This document shows, piece after piece, positions 17,362 through 25,631 of a stretch of DNA of 38,469 bases. The translations under genes were made by a program, and so were the position numbers. Under the pieces are notes generated by a model, which was not told the DNA's origin, searched no databases, and saw only the letters and a list, made by a program, of their open reading frames with translations. Every line of letters starts with the position of its first letter. The stretch's first letter is position 1. The DNA comes from Fluviicola sp. (lineage in GTDB: Bacteria; Bacteroidota; Bacteroidia; Flavobacteriales_D; Crocinitomicaceae). The stretch covers positions 1 to 38,469 of the forward strand of contig JAGOAZ010000021.1 of NCBI GenBank assembly GCA_017983675.1. Direction: 5' to 3'.

Positions 17362-17394
17362 CAAAATTAATCATTAATTGTAGACTACATCAAA
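17362..17394 (-). promoter_or_regulatory. Promoter of the Wzt/glycosyltransferase operon
   Basis: On the minus strand TTTG (17394-17391), a 21-nt spacer and TAATTTTG (17369-17362) match both Bacteroidota promoter elements, TTTG-N19-21-TAnnTTTG. The -7 box is 74 nt from the ATG at 17287, which supports that start over the longer frame. Confidence 0.65.
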
Positions 17395-17458
17395 TTAAAG
17401 TTGAATCTCACACAATATTATTTGTACGATTCACTTTTATAATTTCCTATTTATTTTT

Positions 17459-17466
17459 TACCTTTG
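17459..17466 (+). promoter_or_regulatory. -7 box upstream of the HPt gene
   Basis: TACCTTTG followed by C is a good TAnnTTTG match. It implies a leader of roughly 100 nt before the ATG at 17570, long for this window. A small 5-bp stem (GCTAA/TTAGC near 17511-17526) is in the leader; no riboswitch is recognised. Confidence 0.5.
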
Positions 17467-17569
17467 CAACGCACTTTTTCTTGAGAAGAATCGAATGATA
17501 CGCTGATCGCTAATTTATTTTAGCATCGTTGTTGGTGGATTTTAAATCAATAACTAAAATAGATTAGGA

Positions 17570-17932
17570 ATGAATTCTTCGGAAAGAAAATTGTACGATT
17601 TAACCAATCTCAACGAACTTTGTAGCTTTGATACAGCCGTTGTGTCTCAACTTGTGCAAACTTTCATTGCGACTACTCCTAAACTTTTCACAGAATTAGA
17701 AAATGGATTTGTCAATCAATCTGTTTCAGAAATAAATGAAGCGAATCACCAATTAAAAAGTGCTTTTGCGCTTTTACAAATTTCAGAAGGAAATAAGTTG
17801 GTCAAAGAAATTGAAAACGGAATAAAAAATAACGTTCTGAATTTTGACATCCTTTCGGCGCAAATCAAACAGCTTTCTCTTGTGATTTCTTCAGTAATTC
17901 TTGCGCTAAAAGAAGAATTTAACGTTGTTTAA
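17570..17932 (+). CDS. Single-domain HPt phosphotransfer protein
   Basis: 120 residues forming one predicted helical bundle. The motif NHQLKSAFALL carries the phosphorylatable H60 followed by the conserved K63 and S64, as in HPt domains. There is no receiver or kinase domain. It would shuttle phosphate between a hybrid kinase and a response regulator; the REC-HPt and NtrC-type proteins some 5 kb upstream are possible partners. The stop codon overlaps that of the convergent ABC ATPase gene (TTTAA shared at 17929-17932), with no terminator between. Confidence 0.85.
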   Translation: MNSSERKLYDLTNLNELCSFDTAVVSQLVQTFIATTPKLFTELENGFVNQSVSEINEANHQLKSAFALLQISEGNKLVKEIENGIKNNVLNFDILSAQIKQLSLVISSVILALKEEFNVV

Positions 17933-18636
17933 GTTGGATTAATGACCGATACAATTTCAGGTAAGCTCGTTTTATTATCCGTAAGCAACAACTTCTTTTT
18001 TATCGGATCGATTAATAGAAACTGATCTGAAAACTCCGAACACAATTCGATATCGTGTGAAGCAATCACCACAATTTTATTGTGTTTTTTCGCAATGGTT
18101 TGAATCATGTGCATTACGTTTCTTTTTGTGGGATAATCTAAAAAAGAAGTCGGTTCATCAAACAATAACACAGGAGTTTCTTGAATCAATGCTTTTGCAA
18201 TTGAAGCACGTTGTCGTTCACCATCACTCAATGTTGCCGTACTTGACTCAAATAAGTGCTCCAAACACAATTCTTCCGAATATTGATTGATGATTTGTTC
18301 ATCATTGAGAGACAAACCACCAAAATAACCTGTGTAAGGAAAGCGACCCAAAGCTAAATACTCTTTGGTTGTCAAAAAATGTTGTCCTTGAAATTTATTA
18401 TCAATCAAGGTTAACAATTTCGTGCGTTCTTTCACGGTGTATTGTTCCCATTCTAGTTCATCAAACACTACCGTTTTTTTTTGAAATCCACCCAAAGCTA
18501 ATTTGTGTAAAAAAGTCGATTTCCCAGTTCCATTAGCTCCAAACAAAGCGTATACATTTCCGCTTACCAATGATAACTCATCAATTGAAAACAAAACTGA
18601 TTGATAACCAATCACACAATTTTGAAACTTAAACAT
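17929..18636 (-). CDS. ATPase of a FecCDE/BtuCD-type uptake transporter
   Basis: About 235 residues from the ATG at 18636 (MFKFQNC); a start 9 codons upstream is possible but lies deeper in the permease gene. Walker A is FGANGTGKST, the Q-loop region is LIDNKFQGQHF, the signature is LSDGERQRASIAKAL, Walker B is PVLLFDEPTSFLD and the H-loop is ASHDIEL. The SDGE form of the signature is usual in iron-complex and cobalamin importers. It powers import through the inner membrane with the permease whose gene it overlaps by 8 nt. It is the last gene of the operon. Confidence 0.9.
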   Translation of the reverse strand: MFKFQNCVIGYQSVLFSIDELSLVSGNVYALFGANGTGKSTFLHKLALGGFQKKTVVFDELEWEQYTVKERTKLLTLIDNKFQGQHFLTTKEYLALGRFPYTGYFGGLSLNDEQIINQYSEELCLEHLFESSTATLSDGERQRASIAKALIQETPVLLFDEPTSFLDYPTKRNVMHMIQTIAKKHNKIVVIASHDIELCSEFSDQFLLIDPIKKKLLLTDNKTSLPEIVSVINPT

Positions 18637-19618
18637 AGCGCACTTTTTTAAGTAATAAAACAAGCACTACTGGTGCACCCAATAAAGAAGTCAAGGTGTT
18701 AATAGGCAATACAATATATGGTTCTAAGATGCGAACAATGATGACACAAAGCAACATGAATAGCGCACCGGACAAAGCTGTCATAACTACCAAATGTTTG
18801 TGATTTGCTGTTTTCGCAAACAATTTCACGCAATTCGGAACAATTAATCCCACAAATGCAATTGGCCCACAAAAGGCTGTTATCAAACCAGTTAGTAAGG
18901 AAACAACCAATAACAATTGCCAGCGAAACCGAGGAATAGAAACGCCTAATAATGCAGCATTTTGTTCTCCCAAAACAAATGCATTCAACGGTTTTGCCAA
19001 CAAAAATGCCGCAACTATTCCTATGGCAAAAACAACTATCACAAAAGGCAATTGTTCCATATTCACTTGTTTCAAGGTACCAAACGCCCACAAGGAAAAT
19101 CGTTTCACACTAGTTGCATCAGCTTGAGTTATAAGCAAACTAGTTACTGCTGAAACAAATGTTCCTAGCATTAAACCTATCAACAACAATGATACGGTTG
19201 ATTTAATGCGCATTGCAACTAAAACAATTATCAATCCGAAAATAAATGCACCCAATGCAGCAGAAAAAGTAATACTAAACGAAGAAAGTTCGATTGAGAA
19301 AAAACTACCGCCCATAAGCGCACTAGCAACTAATAAATTAGAACCTGAAGTCAATCCTAGAATAGACGGTCCTGCTAACGGATTGTTTAAAAACGTTTGC
19401 AACAATAATCCACAAACTGCAAGCGCCGTACCTGAAATAATCGCCATTACTAATTCTGGAATACGAAAGACAGTCAGAAGTTTGTATTGCACTACGCGAT
19501 CATTTGCTGATGAAAACCAATAAGCAAACCAGCTATCATTTCCATGCGGAAAACCGAGTGCAATCAAAAAGAACACAAGCAACAAACCGATCAACAGCAC
19601 ATATACCCGTCCTTTCAT
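18629..19618 (-). CDS. FecCD/BtuC-family permease
   Basis: 329 residues, hydrophobic throughout, with the ~9-10 TM segments of the FecCD family. Typical family stretches are visible: RIPELVMAIISGTALAVCGL near the N-terminus, NPLAGPSILGLTSG, and CGPIAFVGLIVPNCVKLF towards the C-terminus. It forms the homodimeric channel for a siderophore-, heme- or cobalamin-type ligand. The start overlaps the binding-protein stop by 4 nt (ATGA), and the end overlaps the ATPase gene, so all three are co-translated. The substrate cannot be assigned; no TonB-dependent receptor is adjacent. Confidence 0.92.
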   Translation of the reverse strand: MKGRVYVLLIGLLLVFFLIALGFPHGNDSWFAYWFSSANDRVVQYKLLTVFRIPELVMAIISGTALAVCGLLLQTFLNNPLAGPSILGLTSGSNLLVASALMGGSFFSIELSSFSITFSAALGAFIFGLIIVLVAMRIKSTVSLLLIGLMLGTFVSAVTSLLITQADATSVKRFSLWAFGTLKQVNMEQLPFVIVVFAIGIVAAFLLAKPLNAFVLGEQNAALLGVSIPRFRWQLLLVVSLLTGLITAFCGPIAFVGLIVPNCVKLFAKTANHKHLVVMTALSGALFMLLCVIIVRILEPYIVLPINTLTSLLGAPVVLVLLLKKVRYV

Positions 19619-20709
19619 TCTTTTAATTTTTTATAAAAAAACAACGGATTCGTTTGCTTGTTTTGAGCAATTTGGCAAAAATCTGACAACAACCACTCTG
19701 GATGAACAGCACTCATTTCCCAAAAATAATTCGAATCGTGTAAATATGAATAGACTTGCTGCTTTTTCAATACTGTTAACTGTTTGCGTTTTTGATCGTT
19801 TTTGATCAACTCGCCCAAGGAAGTCCCTTCCGCATTAATCCAAACAGTACACGAACGTTCATCTTTCATGACTTGTTCTGGAGAAAGCTGTAAACTTGCC
19901 GTGCCTTTTTCGTTGTGGTAAATATAGTTGATACCGGCATCTTTCAACATGCGTGCAATGTAACTATCACCAGCTGGAGCAAACCAATTATCTCCATAAA
20001 AATCTCCAACTATGGTCCGATAATTCGTCGATTTGTTGCTCGCTGCTTGTTTTTTTAACGCCTTGTATTTGCTCTCCACGAGCGTAAAGTATGTTGTTGC
20101 TTCTTGTAACTTTCCTGTTAATACTCCAAATAATTTGATCCATTCTAATTTGCCCAATGCCGTTGTTTCTTCCCAATCATAATTAGGCAATGAAACGACT
20201 CCTAATTGTGCCAATTTTGACTGATTGGGAAAAGGTTGTCCAAATCCACTGAACACAATAAGTTCGAGTTTATTTTTAACAACTAACTCCGGTGAAATGG
20301 CTTCATCCGATGAAACAGCAATACACGTTCCTTTTTTAATGCGCTTTTTGATTGATTTATTCCACAAGTAGTTTTCACTCGTGGTCATTTTAACACAATC
20401 CAAAGAATGCAATTCATTTAACATCCCAATGAAAGTGCTTGAAAGTGCTGCCATGTTCCTAACTGGTACAGAAATGGTTGGCGTATTTTCAGGTAAGGTT
20501 GGATGTTCACCCCGCTTTACCAAAGCAAAACTAGCTTCTATTTTATGTGATTTAGGATGATACAACTGAAGCAGTTGGTACGAATCCTTTTCGATTATCT
20601 GAAAATTAGTCGCATACTTGACATACCCATTTTGAGCACTTGTTTGCTGGCTTGAAGTACCACAAGCAACAAGGAATAAACCAATAAACAGGATGAACAT
20701 GAATTTCAT
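19615..20709 (-). CDS. Iron-complex/cobalamin-type substrate-binding lipoprotein
   Basis: 364 residues from ATG 20709, which opens a lipoprotein signal peptide ending in LVAC-G; the frame extends 18 codons further but overlaps the -7 box at 20761-20768. The mature part has the PF01497-like two-lobe fold: SVPVRNMAALSSTFIGMLNEL near the start, then SSDEAISPELVVKNKLELIVFSG, a long linker helix rich in Lys, and AGDSYIARMLKDAG in the second lobe. It captures the ligand at the inner or outer membrane surface and passes it to the FecCD-type permease encoded next. A conserved heme- or iron-binding residue set is not evident. Confidence 0.88.
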   Translation of the reverse strand: MKFMFILFIGLFLVACGTSSQQTSAQNGYVKYATNFQIIEKDSYQLLQLYHPKSHKIEASFALVKRGEHPTLPENTPTISVPVRNMAALSSTFIGMLNELHSLDCVKMTTSENYLWNKSIKKRIKKGTCIAVSSDEAISPELVVKNKLELIVFSGFGQPFPNQSKLAQLGVVSLPNYDWEETTALGKLEWIKLFGVLTGKLQEATTYFTLVESKYKALKKQAASNKSTNYRTIVGDFYGDNWFAPAGDSYIARMLKDAGINYIYHNEKGTASLQLSPEQVMKDERSCTVWINAEGTSLGELIKNDQKRKQLTVLKKQQVYSYLHDSNYFWEMSAVHPEWLLSDFCQIAQNKQTNPLFFYKKLKE

Positions 20710-20760
20710 AGTACTCAAATCGTTATAAATTTTAACGCAATTAGGCATCACAATGAATGA

Positions 20761-20768
20761 CAAAGATA
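20761..20768 (-). promoter_or_regulatory. -7 box of the FecBCD-type operon
   Basis: The minus strand reads TATCTTTG, matching TAnnTTTG, 51 nt upstream of the ATG at 20709. No Fur-like palindrome was recognised. Confidence 0.55.
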
Positions 20769-20820
20769 ACTTTCTTATTCTTGAAATTAAAGTGCATGAG
20801 ACAAAGCTGACAATTTAGCG

Positions 20821-20828
20821 TAACTTTG
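20821..20828 (+). promoter_or_regulatory. -7 box of the DEAD-box helicase gene
   Basis: TAACTTTG matches TAnnTTTG and ends 15 nt before the ATG at 20844. A TTG at 20826 lies inside this box and so is unlikely to be the start codon. Confidence 0.6.
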
Positions 20829-20843
20829 TGGAAAAATAAATTT

Positions 20844-22067
20844 ATGCATTTTTCCGATTATCCAATTTCAAAAGAGATGAAAGAACAGCTGGATTTGTTA
20901 GGTTTGAAAAAACCGACAGATATCCAGTTCAAAGCAATCACGCCTATTTTGAATGGAGAAGATGTTTTTGCAATTGCTCAAACTGGAACAGGAAAAACTG
21001 CGGCTTTTGCGATACCAATCATTCATATTCTTTCAAAAAACAACCCAAAAACGAAAGCGCCGCGCTGTATTGTAATGGCGCCAACTAGAGAATTAGCGGA
21101 ACAAATTACTGGTGTTTTTGAAACAATTGGAAAAAACTCTCAAGTGCGGATTACTTGTGTGATGGGAGGAGTTGATCAGGACAAACAAATCAATCAACTA
21201 AAGCGGGGAACAGACATCATTGTTGCAACACCCGGACGTGTTTTTGATTTGCGTTCTCAAGGGTTTTTATCATTGGATGATATTCGTTTTTTAGTACTCG
21301 ATGAAGCAGACCGAATGTTGGACATGGGTTTTGCGCATGACATCAAAGCGATTCACTCACTTTCTCCAAAAAAACACAGACAAACGTTGTTTTTCTCAGC
21401 AACAATCACAAAAAAAATCAAGGCACTTGCATACGACATTGTGCGTGATGCCATTCGTATTCAGATTTCACCAAAAAACCTGGTTTCCAAAAATGTTAGT
21501 CATGCATACATTCATGTAGAAATGGATGACAAGCGCTTCTTTTTGGAAAACATGTTGAAAGAGTACGAGGAATTGAAATTTGTTGTTTTTGTAAGAACGA
21601 AAGTGCGCTCAGAACGAGTTGTTGCAGCGATGGAACGTGTCGGGATAAAAACAGAAGCCTTACATGGCGGTATCGAACAAGCGGAACGATTTGCAATTTT
21701 AGAGCGTTTTCGCAATAATGAAAACAGGATCTTAATTACTACAGACGTTGCTGCGCGTGGCATTGACATTCCGGGTGTTGACTATGTTATCAACTACGAT
21801 TTACCTGATTTAGAGGAACAATATGTCCACCGTGTTGGAAGAACAGGTCGTGGCACAAAAAAAGGTCAAGCTATTGCATTCTGCAGTCCTGATGAAATTC
21901 CTTTTTTAACGGCTATTGAAACATACATCGGTGAGGAAATTGCTCAATTAGAAATTGACAAGTTCACTTATAAAACGATTATTGCTGATTCGGAAGACTT
22001 ATCTTACAACTGGAAGAAACTATTAGACGAAGCAAACGAAGAAGACGGGACGAGCGAAAGCTGGTAA
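20844..22067 (+). CDS. DEAD-box RNA helicase, RhlE-like
   Basis: 407 residues from ATG 20844, with little beyond the helicase core. Motifs in order: Q motif (KPTDIQFKAI), I AQTGTGKT at 45-52, Ia PTRELA, Ib TPGR, II DEAD at 153-156, III SAT, IV FVFVRT-like, V ARGIDIPGVDYVINYD and VI HRVGRTGR. It unwinds short RNA duplexes with ATP in ribosome assembly or mRNA turnover. The C-terminal tail is short and acidic, unlike longer cold-shock DeaD proteins with RNA-binding domains. Its stop codon is immediately followed by the stop of the convergent murB gene. Confidence 0.92.
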   Translation: MHFSDYPISKEMKEQLDLLGLKKPTDIQFKAITPILNGEDVFAIAQTGTGKTAAFAIPIIHILSKNNPKTKAPRCIVMAPTRELAEQITGVFETIGKNSQVRITCVMGGVDQDKQINQLKRGTDIIVATPGRVFDLRSQGFLSLDDIRFLVLDEADRMLDMGFAHDIKAIHSLSPKKHRQTLFFSATITKKIKALAYDIVRDAIRIQISPKNLVSKNVSHAYIHVEMDDKRFFLENMLKEYEELKFVVFVRTKVRSERVVAAMERVGIKTEALHGGIEQAERFAILERFRNNENRILITTDVAARGIDIPGVDYVINYDLPDLEEQYVHRVGRTGRGTKKGQAIAFCSPDEIPFLTAIETYIGEEIAQLEIDKFTYKTIIADSEDLSYNWKKLLDEANEEDGTSESW

Positions 22068-23078
22068 TTACAATATATTTACTTCGCGTTCTAATTGCAC
22101 ACCGAATTTTTCTAAAACAGTATCCATTACAAATTGCGACAAAGCAATCACTTCTTGTCCTGTAGCTTCGCCATAATTAACAAGTACGAGCGCCTGTTTC
22201 TCATGTACACCACAATTCCCCGCACGATATCCTTTTAATCCAGCAGTTTCGATTAACCATCCTGCGGCTAATTTAACCGACCCATTTTGTTGTGGATAAT
22301 TCGGCGCTTCCGGAAAATGTACCAGTAAGTTTGATGCTTGTTCTGCAGTAACAACAGGGTTTTTGAAAAAGCTTCCTGCATTACCTAGTATCGTTGGATC
22401 GGGTAATTTACTTTGACGAATACGAATAACTGCATCACTAATTGCTTTCACTGATAACTCTGTTACACCAGCTCGTTCAATCTCTTGTTGAATTGCGCCG
22501 TAAGCAGTGTTAAATGAAGGTTTCTTGGTTAATTTAAATGTGACAGACAAAATGATGTACTGCCCTTTCACACCTCGTTTAAATACACTTTCTCGGTAGC
22601 CAAATTGACAAGCTTCGTTATTAAAAGTATGTACTTCCCCAGATGAAATATGGAATGCTTCCAACGATTCAAAAACATCTTTTATTTCGACACCATATGC
22701 ACCAATGTTTTGCATCGGACTAGCGCCAACACTGCCTGGAATCAAGCTTAAGTTCTCTACGCCTCCCCAATTATTTGAAACCGTGTACATAACGAAATCG
22801 TGCCATTTTTCTCCAGCTCCGACTTTAATTAACAGAGAATCGTCTGATTCATGAATGATTTCTTTTCCTAACACCTCATTTTTCAACACCAAATCTGAAC
22901 AGTTTTTGGTGAACAAAATATTACTTCCACCACCCAAAATAGTAAGTGGTAATTGCTTGTTATTTTGTTGTAGGATATCTTTTAATGTTTCTACAGTTGA
23001 AAACCGAGCAAAAGCAGCCGCTTTGACAGCAACACCGAACGTATTCAATGATTTTAACGAAAAGTCAACTTCAATCAT
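22068..23078 (-). CDS. murB: UDP-N-acetylenolpyruvoylglucosamine reductase
   Basis: 336 residues from ATG 23078 (MIEVDFSLKSLNTFGV), where family homology begins; the upstream 36 in-frame codons run into sppA. It reduces UDP-GlcNAc-enolpyruvate to UDP-MurNAc with NADPH in the cytosol, the second committed step of peptidoglycan synthesis. FAD-binding motifs are GGGSNILF and IPGSVGASPMQNIGAYGVE. The proton-donor Ser is S236 in NAGSFFKNP, equivalent to E. coli S229. The length and C-terminal part fit the E. coli-like type I enzyme. It lies 59 bp downstream of sppA and may share its transcript. Confidence 0.95.
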   Translation of the reverse strand: MIEVDFSLKSLNTFGVAVKAAAFARFSTVETLKDILQQNNKQLPLTILGGGSNILFTKNCSDLVLKNEVLGKEIIHESDDSLLIKVGAGEKWHDFVMYTVSNNWGGVENLSLIPGSVGASPMQNIGAYGVEIKDVFESLEAFHISSGEVHTFNNEACQFGYRESVFKRGVKGQYIILSVTFKLTKKPSFNTAYGAIQQEIERAGVTELSVKAISDAVIRIRQSKLPDPTILGNAGSFFKNPVVTAEQASNLLVHFPEAPNYPQQNGSVKLAAGWLIETAGLKGYRAGNCGVHEKQALVLVNYGEATGQEVIALSQFVMDTVLEKFGVQLEREVNIL

Positions 23079-23137
23079 GGGACAAAATAACGGATAATTA
23101 AATTGATTTAAAAACTTAAAACTTCGAAAGCAACCAA

Positions 23138-24910
23138 TCAATTTATTTTCAAGGTATACGGCAAGCGCATTTGAATACCTGTCCATTGTTCCAAATGAGC
23201 TAATTCTTGCAGCGTTTCATCAAGAACTTTTGGCATCGATAATGATTTCACTTTTACAGCTGTTGTCGTTTCCTCTGAAATTTTTGCTAATAATTCTTGG
23301 ATCGGATCGATTGATACTTTCGGCCAATATTGAACGATGGCATTTTTCATGGAAAGTTTTGCTGTTACATAATTAATCGCATCTGTTAAACCTCCAAGTC
23401 TGTCAACCAATCCAACTTTTACCGCTGCTGCACCCGTCCAAACACGACCCCGAGCTATGCGGTTGACTGCTTCAGGTGACAGTTTACGTCCGTTTGCCAC
23501 ACGTGTCTTGAACAAATCATAGGTTGCATTGACTTCCCCTTGAATAACAGCTAATTCATCTGCCGTTAATTTACGATTCAATGAAAGCACACTGTGTTTG
23601 TGTGTTTGAACACGATCAAAAGTCAATCCGAGATTTTTTTCTAACAAATTTCCTGTGTATGGAATCACACCAAAAACACCAATAGAACCCGTAATCGTTG
23701 TAGGTTCAGCAAAAATCATTTCAGCAGGAGTAGCAATGTAATAACCACCAGATGCTGCCACATCTCCCATCGAGACAACCAACATTTTTTGTTTTGCTGT
23801 TAATGCAACTTCGCGCCATATTTCTTCCGAAGCAAGCGCACTACCTCCAGGACTATTTACACGAAAAACAACACCTTTAACTGATTTATCTTTGCGCACT
23901 TCACGAAACAGCTGAATAATTTTTCTCGATGCAATTTCATCTCCATCAACCATAATTGCACCTTCGGCATTGATGACTGCAATTTTATTTGCATCATACG
24001 AAATGCCTAATTGATCCATTTCGAAGGTGTTTTTCGCGTATTTTTCAAACGCCATCAACTCTGTGTTATCTGCTAATTGTGCTTTTTGCATAATTTTATC
24101 TTCCACTTCGTCTTGGTAACAAACCCCATCTATCAAACGAAACTCGTATGCATCAGATAAACGTTGCACTTTTAAATCGTTTGCAATAGCATTCAATACA
24201 TTAACAGAAACTCCACGGTCTTGTGCAACAGTCTGACAGTACTCATTCCATATTGAAGTAATGTATTGTTGCATTTGAAACCTGCTAGAATCACTCATTT
24301 TATCTAAAAAATAAGGTTCAACTGCACTTTTAAAATCGTTATTTGCACCACGAATGACCTGCATTTCTAAACCTAACTTGTCAAAAGTGTTTTTGTAGAA
24401 CATTAGTTCAGCACCTAAACCAACAAACTCCATCGCTGCTGAAGGAAACCCATAAATTTCAGAAGCAGCCGAACTGATTAAATATTGTTTTTGAGAAATT
24501 ACCTCACCAGATAAATAGGCAGTTACAAACTTACCCGAAGTTCGGAAATCTTTAATAGCTTTACGAATCTCAAATGCAGTAGCATAACCACAATCAATCG
24601 CACCTAAATCGAGGTAAATTCCTTTGACATCTGGATCGTTTTTTGCGCTTTCAAATCCGACTAACAAATCAGCTAATCCAATTTTATTAGCAATTTTAAA
24701 CGACATACCGTCAAAAGTCGCATCACTTCTATCTGCAATAACGCCATTTAACTTTAAATGTAAAACCGCAGGCGAAGCAGTTTCTGGTTCCTCAGCTGTT
24801 AAACCTGTGAATACAAGAATCCAAAATACCCAACCCAAAGCAGAAAGGATTAATGATGCGATAATTGTTGGCCAAAAAATGCGCCAAAAAGAAACTTTTA
24901 CGAAATTCAT
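23138..24910 (-). CDS. sppA: Signal peptide peptidase SppA, long (67K) type
   Basis: 590 residues with an N-terminal signal anchor (about residues 8-36). It has the tandem domain layout of E. coli-type SppA, in which the two halves contribute to one Ser/Lys site. The general-base Lys is K194 in NNDFKSAVEPYF and the nucleophile is S387 in GDVAASGGYYIA. NSPGGSALASEEIW forms the conserved oxyanion region. It degrades cleaved signal peptides in the inner membrane facing the periplasm. A -7 box lies 16 nt upstream, and murB follows on the same strand. Confidence 0.94.
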   Translation of the reverse strand: MNFVKVSFWRIFWPTIIASLILSALGWVFWILVFTGLTAEEPETASPAVLHLKLNGVIADRSDATFDGMSFKIANKIGLADLLVGFESAKNDPDVKGIYLDLGAIDCGYATAFEIRKAIKDFRTSGKFVTAYLSGEVISQKQYLISSAASEIYGFPSAAMEFVGLGAELMFYKNTFDKLGLEMQVIRGANNDFKSAVEPYFLDKMSDSSRFQMQQYITSIWNEYCQTVAQDRGVSVNVLNAIANDLKVQRLSDAYEFRLIDGVCYQDEVEDKIMQKAQLADNTELMAFEKYAKNTFEMDQLGISYDANKIAVINAEGAIMVDGDEIASRKIIQLFREVRKDKSVKGVVFRVNSPGGSALASEEIWREVALTAKQKMLVVSMGDVAASGGYYIATPAEMIFAEPTTITGSIGVFGVIPYTGNLLEKNLGLTFDRVQTHKHSVLSLNRKLTADELAVIQGEVNATYDLFKTRVANGRKLSPEAVNRIARGRVWTGAAAVKVGLVDRLGGLTDAINYVTAKLSMKNAIVQYWPKVSIDPIQELLAKISEETTTAVKVKSLSMPKVLDETLQELAHLEQWTGIQMRLPYTLKIN

Positions 24911-24926
24911 GTGAACTAATTTGAAA

Positions 24927-24934
24927 CAAATATA
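24927..24934 (-). promoter_or_regulatory. -7 box of sppA
   Basis: The minus strand reads TATATTTG, an exact TAnnTTTG match, 16 nt upstream of the ATG at 24910. Confidence 0.6.
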
Positions 24935-25021
24935 ATGGGAAACATGTTACAAAATAGAATGAATGACATCGATATGTGCATAAAAAAAACAGTTCAGTCA
25001 AAACAAGTCAAACAATCACTT

Positions 25022-25029
25022 TAATTTTG
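25022..25029 (+). promoter_or_regulatory. -7 box of folK
   Basis: TAATTTTG matches TAnnTTTG and ends exactly 4 nt before ATG 25034, the same spacing as for mnmD and the MFS gene, pointing to a leaderless mRNA. Confidence 0.65.
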
Positions 25030-25033
25030 TGCT

Positions 25034-25564
25034 ATGGAGACAACTCAATTTGTTTACTTAGGCATTGGAACGAATCTTGGTGATCGAATAGCTCATATTA
25101 CATCGGCACTCAATGAATTGGCACGAAATGGCATTCAAACAAAACGTTGTTCGTCCATTTATGAAACTGCTGCTTGGGGATTTGAAGCAACAGAATCATT
25201 TTATAATTGTGTGTTTGAATGTGAAACAGCACTCAGCGCAGTTCAATTGCTACAACAAATAAAATCAATCGAAACTGCGCTTGGAAGATCAAAAAAAACA
25301 AGTGAAGGATATGAATCACGTGTGATTGACATCGATATTTTATTGTACAAAAACGAAGTGATTTCAACAGAGGAGTTAATCGTTCCCCATCACTATTTAA
25401 CTGTTCGCAACTTTGTACTTTATCCACTTGCAGAATTAATCCCCTTAAAAAGTCACCCTGTCTCTCTCATTTCATTTGTTGAATTATTGAAAAAATCACC
25501 TGACAAATCCCCTATAAGAATAGTTAAACCGCCTATTTCATTCGGAAATTTATGTAATGTATAA
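25034..25564 (+). CDS. folK: 2-amino-4-hydroxy-6-hydroxymethyldihydropteridine pyrophosphokinase (HPPK)
   Basis: 176 residues. It transfers pyrophosphate from ATP to 6-hydroxymethyl-7,8-dihydropterin in folate synthesis. The N-terminal VYLGIGTNLGDR, the pterin-binding segment ETAAWGFEATESFYNCV, and the Mg-binding motif SRVIDIDILLY with its two Asp residues are all present, as is VPHHYLTVRNFVLYPLAEL. The ATG must be the start because the first beta strand begins six residues in. It is monofunctional, without a fused FolB or FolP domain. It is divergent from sppA. Confidence 0.95.
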   Translation: METTQFVYLGIGTNLGDRIAHITSALNELARNGIQTKRCSSIYETAAWGFEATESFYNCVFECETALSAVQLLQQIKSIETALGRSKKTSEGYESRVIDIDILLYKNEVISTEELIVPHHYLTVRNFVLYPLAELIPLKSHPVSLISFVELLKKSPDKSPIRIVKPPISFGNLCNV

Positions 25565-25631
25565 TCAATGAATAAAAAAATTATACGTATTATTGCATAG
25601 AATTTTATTAAGTAGAAACTAATAATTGAAT

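Noticed and set aside
17288..17374. Longer N-terminus for the Wzt-type ATPase
   Set aside because: The extra 29 residues are not family-like and overlap the region just downstream of a complete promoter; ATG 17287 fits better.
17467..17569. Riboswitch or tRNA in the HPt leader
   Set aside because: Only a 5-bp stem is visible; there is no cloverleaf and no conserved ligand-binding core.
19615..20843. Cobalamin riboswitch or Fur box before the FecBCD-type operon
   Set aside because: The leader is about 50 nt with no B12-box-like sequence, and no Fur-type palindrome was seen.
23079..23186. Longer N-terminus for murB
   Set aside because: The extension overlaps the end of sppA and precedes the conserved start MIEVDFSLKSLNTFGV.
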